From Alistipes sp. CAG:268 (lineage in GTDB: Bacteria; Bacteroidota; Bacteroidia; Bacteroidales; Rikenellaceae), in contig FR892001.1 of NCBI GenBank assembly GCA_000434235.1, forward strand, positions 8,878-28,730: a stretch of DNA of 19,853 bases. The letters run 5' to 3'. The position numbers and the translations under genes were made by a program. The notes beneath the pieces are model-generated. The model saw only the letters and a list, made by a program, of their open reading frames with translations, was not told the DNA's origin and made no database searches. Numbering within the stretch: position 1 is the stretch's first letter; each line of letters opens with the position of its first letter. Below are positions 1 to 7,428 of the stretch, in pieces.

Positions 1-53
1 AGCAATTCGCGGGCATGGGCTCCGGCCGAAATGTCGGGAGACAGAGGCTGCAT
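1..53 (-). CDS. 5' end of an unidentified gene running off the window
   Basis: An ATG on the minus strand lies 4 bases after the TGA of the erythromycin-esterase-like gene and opens a reading frame that stays open to the window edge, giving MQPLSPDISAGAHARELL. The tight spacing and same strand fit a further gene of the bamD-to-esterase unit. Only about 17 codons are visible, so neither family nor function can be assigned. It could also be chance, since a short open stretch in a GC-rich genome is not rare. Confidence 0.4.
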   Translation of the reverse strand, partial: MQPLSPDISAGAHAREL

Positions 54-57
54 CCCG

Positions 58-1833
58 TCAAAACAGCAGGTGCGAAGGGGTGACCCGGTCGATGTAGATC
101 AGGTAGTCGAACTGATCGGCAATGCCTTCGTCCCAAAACTCATTGTCCCACCTCAGCGCTCCGATGTGGCGGAATCTCATCCCGTTGATCCATTCGAGGG
201 CTGGGGCCTGCTCCTCGCGCATCTGCCGCAGGTCGAGGATAAAGATAGGCTCGCCAAGCTGGTGCAGCAGGTGTTCGAGCGTGCCGGGCGGGGCCGTCTG
301 CACGTCGTGCTGCAACTCCTCCGAGTCGGGGACGGTGATCGTGCAGCGCCCGCGGTAGAAGGTGAATCCGAAATTGACGTAATCCGCACCGAGCCTGTCC
401 TGAAGCCAGCGGCCCAAACGGTCGTCCGCTTTGGATATGTGGCCGTTATGGGCCCAGAGCACGATCCGCGAATCGGGATACTGCCCCCGGAGCCACAGCA
501 GGTTATCCGCCATGCAGCGATCCCGCCAGTAGATGTTCTCCCCCAAACCCAGGTACTGCCGGATGAGGGTGATCCACTGCCGCAGCATCGCCCGGTCGTG
601 CGCATCGGGAACCGACGGGTCGATCCGGGATTCGATCGCGTCGAGTCCCTGTGCGATTTCACGGGCCAGTCGAGGGTCGATCTGTGCGCGATACTCGTTG
701 TCGTAAGTCAATACTTTGTCCAATTTCGGACCGATCTCGTCCAGCCGTTGTACGGCCGTTGTATCCTTGCCCAATGCCATGCGGAGCAGCGATTCGGTCA
801 TGTCGGTCATTTGCATGTCGATGCCCCAAAAGCGGATCGGATGGCCGTCGGCATTCCGCTGCCGCATCCATTCGACGAGCGACAGCACCTCGTGTGTATC
901 CCAGACCCACATGCCCAGTCCGAAGATCGCGGCCTTTGCCGTCCCGATGCCGCGACGGATGTAGTTGTCCAGAAAGACCCCTTCGCCCATTCCGGCTTCG
1001 AAAACCACCTGATCAAACTCCTGTCGGGAGGTCAGATAGCGGATCAGGCGCTCCTTCATACGGAAGATCTCGCTGGCTCCGTGGGAGTTCTCTCCCAGTG
1101 CGACCACCTTGCATGTCCCGACCAGCGGGTCGAGCAGTTGCAGTTTGCCGGAATCCGCCTCGGTCGGGTCACATCCCCGCAGCGGATAAAGATACTTCCG
1201 CAGCGTCCTCTTCTCCTGACGGGTCAGACGGGTTCTGGGCGTCGAAATCATCGGATCCGGCAGACGCCGGCCGTCGATCCGGATCTCGAAATCGTCGAAC
1301 CAGGCGCGTCCTCGCCCTTTCAGCATGCCGCCGATGCTGATTCCGGAGGCCGAGTCGGGAATCTGCCTGCGGAGCGTGATGCGGAGCCAGTCGGTCGTGC
1401 CGCGGACGCCGCGGCCGAGTGTGTCGAGCGTGAGAAGGGTGTGGCCTGCCTCTCCCGACGGGAAGAGGACCAGATCGGCAAAACCTTCCGTTACCTCCTC
1501 TGTACGGATCCAGCCGCTCAATTCGACCTCATGGCCGGCCGTCAGCGAGTCCGGCAGCATCAGGGAAAAATACGCCCATTCGTGTTTGGCCGTGTCGGTC
1601 TGTTCGAGCCGAAGGCTGGATTGGCCGTGGTGTCGGACGCGGCTGTCTCGGGTGGCGGTATAACCCCTGTAGGAGGGGTCGGGCAAGAACCATTGGGACG
1701 GCTCCCCTTGCAGGTTCGTATATTCGAAATCGAGGTTGTGCCGGCTCGAACGGGGCCGGTCCGCACAGCTGTGCAAAACGGCAGTCGCCAGAAGGATGGC
1801 TCCGGCAAGGGTCCGTGTGAAGGCGGGGTTCAT
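58..1833 (-). CDS. erythromycin-esterase family lipoprotein with an N-terminal beta-sandwich-like domain
   Basis: 591 residues. The N-terminus has a hydrophobic stretch ending in L-H-S-C23, a plausible but imperfect lipobox, so the protein is probably exported and lipid-anchored. Residues about 33-190 resemble a carbohydrate-binding/galactose-binding-like sandwich (NLDFE start, TTDWLRITL, GRAWFDDFEIRIDG end). Residues about 220-591 are the esterase domain. It has GENSHG (E248, H251), FEAG (E279), WAHNGH (H462, H465) and the FDYLIYID-VTPSH C-terminal motif. E248/H251/E279 and the H-x-x-H pair keep the spacing of EreB E43/H46/E74 and H285/H288, so the catalytic set looks complete. EreA/EreB open the macrolide lactone; many distant family members have unknown substrates, so macrolide resistance is not implied. 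It starts 37 bases after the nucleotidyltransferase gene and is probably co-transcribed with it. Confidence 0.85.
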   Translation of the reverse strand: MNPAFTRTLAGAILLATAVLHSCADRPRSSRHNLDFEYTNLQGEPSQWFLPDPSYRGYTATRDSRVRHHGQSSLRLEQTDTAKHEWAYFSLMLPDSLTAGHEVELSGWIRTEEVTEGFADLVLFPSGEAGHTLLTLDTLGRGVRGTTDWLRITLRRQIPDSASGISIGGMLKGRGRAWFDDFEIRIDGRRLPDPMISTPRTRLTRQEKRTLRKYLYPLRGCDPTEADSGKLQLLDPLVGTCKVVALGENSHGASEIFRMKERLIRYLTSRQEFDQVVFEAGMGEGVFLDNYIRRGIGTAKAAIFGLGMWVWDTHEVLSLVEWMRQRNADGHPIRFWGIDMQMTDMTESLLRMALGKDTTAVQRLDEIGPKLDKVLTYDNEYRAQIDPRLAREIAQGLDAIESRIDPSVPDAHDRAMLRQWITLIRQYLGLGENIYWRDRCMADNLLWLRGQYPDSRIVLWAHNGHISKADDRLGRWLQDRLGADYVNFGFTFYRGRCTITVPDSEELQHDVQTAPPGTLEHLLHQLGEPIFILDLRQMREEQAPALEWINGMRFRHIGALRWDNEFWDEGIADQFDYLIYIDRVTPSHLLF

Positions 1834-1870
1834 GGTCGGTTGGTTTCAGGTGGTTTCGGCTTCTCTTCGT

Positions 1871-2464
1871 TTACGGCATCCATTCGACAATCCCCTCGAC
1901 GGGGTGTTCCCGCAGCCAGGCCGTAAACTCTGCGTAGCTGCGCACGCCATCTGCCAGAACCGCCCGGTAATAGGCGATGCCGGGGATCTTCTCTTCGTCG
2001 GGCGTTTCGTATTTCAGACGCAGGATCGCTTCGCGCGTCTCCGGGGTCAGCACCGCCGCAATACGGTCGGCGACCCGTTCGAAGTTCCCTTCCCAGGGTG
2101 ACCCTTCGGGCAGGTGGATCATGTCGATCTGCCACAGACGGCCGTCCTGCGCGGCATATTGCACGTGCCACTCGAGGCAGTTGTCTTCGGCGTCGAGCAG
2201 ATTGGCGTATTCGATCTTCCGGACTCCGGGGTTTTGGGCGATGTGCGACAGGGCGGCGAAGCTGTCGCCGATGTACAGCGGGGCAGGGGAGTAGATGTGC
2301 AGGTCGATGTCGAGGTGCTTCATCAGCAGTCCCGAGCGGAGTGAGCCCACCAGATGGGGCGTGGCGCCAACCGAACGCCAGATGGCCTCGATCTGCAGTG
2401 TTTCGAGAATCGAGAGCGCCTCCCGCCGGTTGCGGTCGGCCAGTTCGAGAATGGTGGAGTCCAT
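1871..2464 (-). CDS. minimal nucleotidyltransferase-fold protein
   Basis: 197 residues, no signal peptide, so probably cytoplasmic. It shows the polymerase-beta-type nucleotidyltransferase signature: G40-S41 followed by D52-x-D54 (HLDIDLHIY), with a likely third carboxylate at D114 in WQID. These residues bind the metal and nucleotide in the superfamily. I do not recognise a characterised family or substrate. It is not the GrpB family and not an obvious aminoglycoside adenylyltransferase. The length is enough for the catalytic core plus a helical C-terminus (RLKYETPDEEKIPGIAYY). It lies 32 bases downstream of recN and 37 bases upstream of the esterase-like gene on the same strand, so it is probably a passenger at the end of the bamD unit. 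Fold assignment is good; function is open. Confidence 0.75.
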   Translation of the reverse strand: MDSTILELADRNRREALSILETLQIEAIWRSVGATPHLVGSLRSGLLMKHLDIDLHIYSPAPLYIGDSFAALSHIAQNPGVRKIEYANLLDAEDNCLEWHVQYAAQDGRLWQIDMIHLPEGSPWEGNFERVADRIAAVLTPETREAILRLKYETPDEEKIPGIAYYRAVLADGVRSYAEFTAWLREHPVEGIVEWMP

Positions 2465-2496
2465 GGCGGTATGGGGCGGGGTTGTCGGTTGCCGGG

Positions 2497-4215
2497 TCAG
2501 AACAGCAGTCCCGACTCCTTGCCCTTCGGTGCTGCAGGGGCAGCCTCGCGAGGGGCCTGAGCCTCGGTTTCGCGCCGGCCCAGCAGGATCCGGGCCTGTG
2601 CCACGGCGGCGTCGGTGATCTCCGAGCCGGAGAGCATCTTGGCGATCTCCGTGACACGCTCGGCCTCCGAGAGGCGGGTGATCGAGGTGCGTCCGTCGCG
2701 CTTGTAGACCACGAAGTGGGCCGTGCCCTTCGAAGCGACCTGCGGCAGGTGGGTGATGTCCACGACCTGCATGCGGGCCGAGAGCGAGGCGATGATCTCG
2801 CCCATGGCATCGGCGATACGGCCCGAGACGCCCGTGTCGATCTCGTCGAAGATGATCGTCGGCAGCTGCATGCGCTCGGCGAGCAGGGCTTTCAGGGCGA
2901 GCATCACGCGCGAAAGCTCACCGCCCGAGGCGATTCGTTCGATCGGCTGCGGCGTGCGGTCGCGGTTGGCCGAGAAGAGAAACTGCACGCCGTCGCGGCC
3001 CGACCGCGTGAGTGCGCCGAGGTCCGAAAGTGCTACCTCGAATGTCGTGTCGGGCATGCCCAGCCGCGTGAGTGTCGCGAGGATCTCACGGGCAAAGTGC
3101 GGAGCTGCCTTCTCCCGGGCCTTGTGGAGCCGCTCGGCCAGCTCCCCGGCCTTGGTTTCGGCCTGTTGCAGGGCTGCTTCGACTTCGGCGATGCGTTCGT
3201 CGCCGTGGACGATAGCGGCGAGTTGCGCGGCGCAGCGGTCGCGCAGGGCGATCAGTTCCGCCTCGTCCGCCACGCGGTTCTTCTGCTGGAGCGAGATGAG
3301 CAGGTCGAGCCGTGCGGAGAGTTTCGAGAGCCGTTCCGGGTCGGCGTCTATGCGCTCGCTGTCGGCGGCGGCCGACGCGCCGATGTCCTTCAACTCCTCG
3401 ATCACCGAGCGCAGCCGGTCGGCATATTCGCCGGCTCCCGGGTAGCTTTCGCGCAGGTGGGCAAGCTCCGTCTCCGAGTTCTTGAGTTGCGCCAGCACGC
3501 CCGTCTCGTCCGTATCGAGGGCGTTGCGCAGTGTGGTGATGGTCTCGCCGATCCGGTCGGCGTGTTCGAGTACCGCGAGCTCCGCCTCGAGCTCCGCCTG
3601 TTCGCCTTCCCGGAGGTTCGCGGCCGTCAGTTCGTCGGTCTGGAAGCGCAGCCACTCCTCGTTGCGGCGCCCCTCCTCGGCCTCGGCGCGCAGGGCCGAG
3701 GCCTCGCGGCGCAGTTCCGTTACCCGGGCGTACTGTGCCGCATAGCGGGCGAGCAGCTCGCCGTTGCCGGCCATGGTGTCGAGCGCCGAGGTGCGGAACT
3801 CCTCGGAGGAGAGGATCAGGTTCTGGTGCTGCGAATGGATATCCACCAGGCGGGTGCCTACCTCGCGGAGCTGGCCGAGCGATACGGGCACGTCGTTGAT
3901 GAAGGCACGGCTCTTGCCCGCCGGGGTGATGACCCGGGTCAGGGTCGTCTCTGCGGCGTAGTCGAGGTCGTTTTCGGCGAAATAGGCTTCCAGTCCGCTT
4001 CCCTCCAGGTCGAAGGTCCCCTCTACCGAGCAGTTGCGCGCGGCGTCCTTCATGGCCGCTCCGTCGTTCTTGGCCCCCAGCAGCAGCCCGAGGGCGCCGA
4101 GCAGAATCGACTTGCCGGCACCCGTTTCGCCCGTGATGATGTTCAGGTGCGGGTCCAGCTCCATTTCGAGTTTGTCGATGAGCGCGTAGTTTTCGACCGA
4201 GAGTCGGCGTAACAT
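2497..4215 (-). CDS. recN: DNA repair protein RecN
   Basis: 572 residues, SMC-like ATPase of double-strand-break repair, acting on the nucleoid. The N-terminus MLRRLSVENYALIDKLEMEL leads to the Walker A motif GETGAGKS (about 29-36). A RecN-type DIHSQHQN motif follows near 123-130, then a long acidic and alanine-rich coiled-coil hairpin from roughly 150 to 370. The ABC signature SGGELS (about 430-435) and Walker B with FDEIDTG (about 456-462) are present. Length agrees with RecN of other bacteria (about 550-570). I chose the ATG at 4215 because the longer upstream-open frame would overlap coaBC and adds non-RecN sequence; this start leaves 11 bases after the coaBC stop. In many Bacteroidota a DUF4835 gene sits between coaBC and recN; here it is absent. 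Confidence 0.96.
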   Translation of the reverse strand: MLRRLSVENYALIDKLEMELDPHLNIITGETGAGKSILLGALGLLLGAKNDGAAMKDAARNCSVEGTFDLEGSGLEAYFAENDLDYAAETTLTRVITPAGKSRAFINDVPVSLGQLREVGTRLVDIHSQHQNLILSSEEFRTSALDTMAGNGELLARYAAQYARVTELRREASALRAEAEEGRRNEEWLRFQTDELTAANLREGEQAELEAELAVLEHADRIGETITTLRNALDTDETGVLAQLKNSETELAHLRESYPGAGEYADRLRSVIEELKDIGASAAADSERIDADPERLSKLSARLDLLISLQQKNRVADEAELIALRDRCAAQLAAIVHGDERIAEVEAALQQAETKAGELAERLHKAREKAAPHFAREILATLTRLGMPDTTFEVALSDLGALTRSGRDGVQFLFSANRDRTPQPIERIASGGELSRVMLALKALLAERMQLPTIIFDEIDTGVSGRIADAMGEIIASLSARMQVVDITHLPQVASKGTAHFVVYKRDGRTSITRLSEAERVTEIAKMLSGSEITDAAVAQARILLGRRETEAQAPREAAPAAPKGKESGLLF

Positions 4216-4226
4216 GGCAGTGTCGG

Positions 4227-5447
4227 TTATTTGAGAATCGTTTCGAGTTTGTCCGCGATGCGTGCCGCCACCTCCCGCTTGGACATCAGCGGCAGCTCTT
4301 CGCGGCCAGCGCGGTCGATCAGTGTCACCTTGTTCGTGTCGCCGCGGAAACCCGCACCCGGGTCGCGCAGCGAGTTGAGCACGATGAAGTCGAAATTCTT
4401 TTTCGTGAGTTTGGCCTCGGCGTGGGCCTCTTCGTCGTCGGTCTCGAGGGCGAAGCCCACCAGGACACGGTCCCCTTTGCGGGCGCCCAGTTCGGCGGCG
4501 ATGTCCCGCGTCCGGCGCAGCTCGATCGTCAGCCCGCCGTCGCCCTTCTTGATCTTCGTGTCGGAGACGTGTGCCGGGGTATAGTCGGCTACGGCGGCGC
4601 ACATCACGGCGCCGTCCGATGCGTCGAAGGCCCCGACGGCGGCCTCGTACATCTCGGCGGCCGACAGCACGTCCACCCGCTCCACCCCTGCGGGTGTCGG
4701 CAGTGATGTGCGGCCGGTGACGAGTGTCACCGCAGCCCCGCGTGCCGCCAGTTCCCCGGCGATGGCATAACCCATCTTTCCCGACGAGTGGTTCGAAATG
4801 AACCGCACGGGGTCGATGGCCTCGATCGTGGCCCCGGCCGTGACGATCAGCCGTTTACCCGCGAGCGTCTTTTTTTTTTCGTCCAGCAGCCCGCCGACGA
4901 ATGCCGCGATCCGGTCGGGTTCGGCCATCCGGCCCTTGCCCTGCAGACCGCTGGCCAGCTCGCCCTCTTCCGGCTCGACGATCCGCACGCCGCGTGCGGC
5001 CAGTGTCCGGAGGTTCTGCTGCGTCGCCTCGTGGGCATACATGTCGAGGTCCATGGCCGGAGCCACGACCACCGGACAGCGCGCCGAGAGATAGGTCGTC
5101 AGCAGCAGGTTGTCGGCCACGCCCGTGGCCATTTTGGCCAGCGTGTTGGCCGTAGCCGGGGCGATCAGGTAGCAGTCGGCCCACTCGCCCAGCGCCACGT
5201 GCGAATTCCAGGCTCCGTTCTCCGGGTCGAAGAACTCCACGAGTATCGGGTTCTTCGAGAGGGTGGCCATCGTGAGCGGGGTGATGAACTGTTTGGCGAG
5301 CGGGGTCATCACGACGCGCACGTCGGCGCCCGCCGTCTTCAATAAACGACACAGCACAGCCGCCTTGTAGGCTGCTATGCTGCCTGTGATGCCCAGCAGG
5401 ATGCGGCGCCCGTCGAGCGGACGCCGCGTCGTTGCGTCGGATGCCAT
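4227..5447 (-). CDS. coaBC: bifunctional phosphopantothenoylcysteine decarboxylase / phosphopantothenate-cysteine ligase
   Basis: 406 residues, two consecutive steps of coenzyme A synthesis. The CoaC flavoprotein half (1-190) has GITGSIAAYK, the active-site His in NSHVALG (H83) and APATANT. The CoaB half (about 195-406) has the nucleotide-binding region with SNHSSGKMG (N219), AAVADY and KIKK (298-301). Two residues described as important in E. coli CoaC differ: PAMN is PAMD (D133), and the Cys of the flexible flap is Ser (ASG, S166). From memory this is usual in Bacteroidota, so it is probably a lineage variant. The gap to rpoZ is 13 bases and to recN 11 bases. A run of ten A's at codons 190-193 lies exactly in the linker between the two halves. 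Confidence 0.96.
   Translation of the reverse strand: MASDATTRRPLDGRRILLGITGSIAAYKAAVLCRLLKTAGADVRVVMTPLAKQFITPLTMATLSKNPILVEFFDPENGAWNSHVALGEWADCYLIAPATANTLAKMATGVADNLLLTTYLSARCPVVVAPAMDLDMYAHEATQQNLRTLAARGVRIVEPEEGELASGLQGKGRMAEPDRIAAFVGGLLDEKKKTLAGKRLIVTAGATIEAIDPVRFISNHSSGKMGYAIAGELAARGAAVTLVTGRTSLPTPAGVERVDVLSAAEMYEAAVGAFDASDGAVMCAAVADYTPAHVSDTKIKKGDGGLTIELRRTRDIAAELGARKGDRVLVGFALETDDEEAHAEAKLTKKNFDFIVLNSLRDPGAGFRGDTNKVTLIDRAGREELPLMSKREVAARIADKLETILK
4870..4879 (-). repeat. A10 homopolymer at the CoaC/CoaB junction
   Basis: Ten consecutive A's on the coding (minus) strand span codons E190-K193 of coaBC. With one extra A, the frame reads KKK-DARG and stops at once (about 197 residues). 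With one A fewer it reads KK-RRSRVNG and stops (about 199 residues). Either slippage product would be an intact CoaC domain without CoaB. Such a run is unusual in this GC-rich sequence, where AAG is the more common Lys codon. Confidence 0.85.
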
Positions 5448-5460
5448 CTTGTCGAACGGT

Positions 5461-5793
5461 TTAGATCTCCTTCATCTCGCCGTCCTTGCCCTCCTTGTAG
5501 AGCAGCTCGTGGTCGAGGAACTCTTCGGTGGCGATGATCACCGGCTTGGGAAGTCGCTCGTAGTAGCGCGAGATCTCGATCTGCTCGCGGTTCTCGAAGG
5601 TCTCCTCCATCGTGTCTGTGGGCGACGAGAAGTCGGCGAGCTTGCGGTTCAGCTCGGTCTTCAACTCCGTAGCGATCTGGTTGGCACGGCGGGCGATGAT
5701 GTTCACGCTCTCGTAGATGTTGCCGGTCTCCTTGTCCAAATCCACCAGCTTGCGCGTGATGGTGTTGTTGGGGATGTTCTTCTTGATTTCCAT
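5461..5793 (-). CDS. rpoZ: DNA-directed RNA polymerase omega subunit (Bacteroidota type)
   Basis: 110 residues, cytoplasmic. Omega helps fold and stabilise the beta' subunit of RNA polymerase. The conserved omega/RPB6 segment NIYESVNIIARRANQIATEL is at about 25-44. The C-terminal part, rich in acidic and aromatic residues, is typical of the Bacteroidota form, which is longer and more divergent than E. coli RpoZ. It lies 4 bases after bamD and 13 bases before coaBC; the bamD-rpoZ-coaBC order is well conserved in the phylum and supports the call. Confidence 0.9.
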   Translation of the reverse strand: MEIKKNIPNNTITRKLVDLDKETGNIYESVNIIARRANQIATELKTELNRKLADFSSPTDTMEETFENREQIEISRYYERLPKPVIIATEEFLDHELLYKEGKDGEMKEI

Positions 5794-5797
5794 CTCT

Positions 5798-6616
5798 CTA
5801 TTCGTTGTTGTCCTTGTTGTTGCGGTCCAGGTAGTCGCGGGCGTGCTGCGCCATGCGCTCCAGCTCCTTGATGTGTTTCGACTCGGGGTACTCCTCCTTG
5901 AACGAGAGGTAGGAGTCGAGCATCGCCAGGTAACGGTCCGTCTGCTTGTCGGCGACCGAGTTGCTGGCCAGCCGGTAGCTCGAATCCACGATCAGGTACA
6001 TGATCTGCTCGCGGTGCTTGCTGTCGGGGTATTGCTTCAGGGCGTTTTTCAGCGCCACGATAGCCGACTTGTAGCGGCCGATCTTGTAGTAGGTATAGGC
6101 GTTGATGTATGACTTCTCGTGCAGCCGCTCGGTCAGCTCGTCGTTGATCTTGCGGAAATTCTCGATCTGGTCGCTGTTCGGGTAGCGCGATATGAATTCG
6201 TTGATGGCGATGATGGCCTGTCCGGTCATCGTCTGGTCGCGCGACGGGGCCGGCGAAAGGTAGTAGAAGCAGAGTGCGTACATGCCCTCGGCATCCTCGA
6301 TGAAGGCGCTGCGGCCGAACTTGCGGCGGAAGTCGTCGAATAGGGCCGAAGCCGTTTCGTAGTCGCGGTTCTTGAACTTGCAGCGGGCGTTGTAGAACGA
6401 GATCGTATCCTCGCGCGAGGTGCCTGCATAGTAGTGCTGTACGCCCTCGAAGAGTGTCGAGGCGCGCTGCCACTTGCCGATTTCGTAATATTCGAGCGCC
6501 TTGCTGTAGATCAGTTCGGGCTTCCCGCTTTTGAGCAGGGCATTGATGCCGGAGCATCCTCCGAGCAGGAGGGCGAGAACCGCTCCGCACAGGACATATG
6601 AGAAAGTCTGCTTCAT
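5798..6616 (-). CDS. bamD: outer membrane assembly lipoprotein BamD
   Basis: 272 residues. The signal peptide ends in LLLGGC with Cys21 as the lipidated residue, so the protein is anchored in the outer membrane facing the periplasm. The rest is built of TPR-like helical pairs: the first around KALEYYEIGKWQRASTLFEG, then KNRDYETASALFDDFRRKFG, AIIAINEFISRYPNS, YYKIGRYKSAIVALKNALKQYPDS and a last one with YLSFKEEYPESKHIKEL. This is the BamD/YfiO arrangement; BamD works with BamA to insert beta-barrel proteins. It is the first gene after a consensus promoter and heads the minus-strand unit. Confidence 0.95.
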   Translation of the reverse strand: MKQTFSYVLCGAVLALLLGGCSGINALLKSGKPELIYSKALEYYEIGKWQRASTLFEGVQHYYAGTSREDTISFYNARCKFKNRDYETASALFDDFRRKFGRSAFIEDAEGMYALCFYYLSPAPSRDQTMTGQAIIAINEFISRYPNSDQIENFRKINDELTERLHEKSYINAYTYYKIGRYKSAIVALKNALKQYPDSKHREQIMYLIVDSSYRLASNSVADKQTDRYLAMLDSYLSFKEEYPESKHIKELERMAQHARDYLDRNNKDNNE

Positions 6617-6645
6617 TTATGAATCTTTTACGGCGCTTTATCGCG

Positions 6646-6676
6646 CAAAGTTACGCATAAATAAACGATTTGCAAA
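6646..6676 (-). promoter_or_regulatory. Bacteroidota promoter for bamD operon
   Basis: On the minus strand there is TTTG at 6676-6673, a 19-base spacer, and TAACTTTG at 6653-6646. This matches the Bacteroidota -33/-7 consensus (TTTG, TAnnTTTG). The predicted start of transcription is about 25 bases before the bamD ATG at 6616. Confidence 0.85.
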
Positions 6677-6761
6677 AAAAAATATTGCCTGCCGGAGTTC
6701 ATTCTCCGCAAAGGGGCTTCGGGCGGATGTTGCGGCGCGGCGGCACGATCGGGAAAAAAGA

Positions 6762-6793
6762 TTTGGAAAAACGGAAATTCCTTGCTATCTTTG
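6762..6793 (+). promoter_or_regulatory. Bacteroidota promoter for greA
   Basis: TTTG at 6762-6765, a 20-base spacer and TATCTTTG at 6786-6793 match the phylum consensus. Transcription would start near 6800, leaving a leader of about 60 bases before the greA ATG. It diverges from the bamD promoter; the sequence between the two (6677-6761) is A-rich at one end and GC-rich at the other, and I see no gene in it. Confidence 0.85.
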
Positions 6794-6859
6794 CTCTACA
6801 AACGCAATGGGGTTCTGATCCGCGAGGGTCAGGATTCTTGTTTTTTATGTTTTTTAAAT

Positions 6860-7336
6860 ATGGCTAAAGAGATTATCTATCTGACAGCGGAGGGTTACAA
6901 GAAACTCAAGGACGAGCTCGACCACATGCGTTCCGTCGAGCGTCCGGCGATTTCGGCGGCGATTGCCGAAGCGCGTGACAAGGGTGACCTTTCGGAGAAC
7001 GCGGAGTACGACGCTGCCCGGGAGGCGCAGGGTCTGCTGGAGATGCGTATCGCCAAGCTGGAGGATACGATCGCCAATGCACGGGTCATCGACGAGTCGA
7101 AGATCGACAAGAGCAAGGTGCAGATCCTGAGCAAGGTGACGATGATGAACCACAATAACAACAAGCAGATGGTCTATACGATCGTCGCCGAGCACGAGGC
7201 CAACCTCCGTGAGGGCAAGCTGGCTATCGGGACCCCGATCGCCAAGGCGTTGCTCGGCCACAAGAAAGGGGACCGGGTCGATGTCGAAGTGCCGGCCGGT
7301 ACGATCCATTTCGAGATTCTTGATATCAGCATCTGA
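6860..7336 (+). CDS. greA: transcription elongation factor GreA
   Basis: 158 residues, the same length as E. coli GreA. The protein binds the RNA polymerase secondary channel and stimulates cleavage of backtracked RNA. The N-terminal coiled coil (about 1-75) carries the acidic tip GDLSENAEYDAA with D43 and E46, the residues that place the catalytic metal. The C-terminal FKBP-like domain has SKVTMMN, GTPIAKALLGHKKGD and VEVPAGTIHFEIL. I chose the ATG at 6860 (MAKEIIYLTAEGYKKL) over an upstream in-frame ATG at 6782. The upstream extension has no GreA character and lies partly inside the promoter. It has its own promoter and terminator, so it is probably a single-gene transcript. Confidence 0.97.
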   Translation: MAKEIIYLTAEGYKKLKDELDHMRSVERPAISAAIAEARDKGDLSENAEYDAAREAQGLLEMRIAKLEDTIANARVIDESKIDKSKVQILSKVTMMNHNNNKQMVYTIVAEHEANLREGKLAIGTPIAKALLGHKKGDRVDVEVPAGTIHFEILDISI

Positions 7337-7370
7337 TCTCTGCGGGCGGGGCGGTCTCTGCTCCCGCGGC

Positions 7371-7414
7371 AAAAAAACGAGGCGTTCCGGATTCCCGGGA
7401 CGCCTCGTTTTTTT
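7371..7414. terminator. bidirectional terminator between greA and mdh
   Basis: A 13-bp stem (7378-7390 with 7395-7407, one T-G pair) and a 4-base loop are flanked by seven A's on one side and seven T's on the other. It can therefore act as an intrinsic terminator for greA (plus) and mdh (minus), which converge here. Confidence 0.93.
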
Positions 7415-7428
7415 GGTTATCTCTCCGC

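Noticed and set aside
31..1926. 631-residue plus-strand open frame opposite the esterase-like gene
   Set aside because: It is the antisense shadow of a recognisable protein. GC-rich codon use keeps opposite frames open, and the translation has no family character.
2098..4212. 704-residue plus-strand open frame opposite recN
   Set aside because: RecN on the minus strand has all its motifs; the plus frame is low-complexity Arg/Gly/Leu-rich shadow.
6782..6859. Longer greA start adding 26 residues
   Set aside because: The extension overlaps the -7 box and does not resemble GreA; the ATG at 6860 gives the family length.
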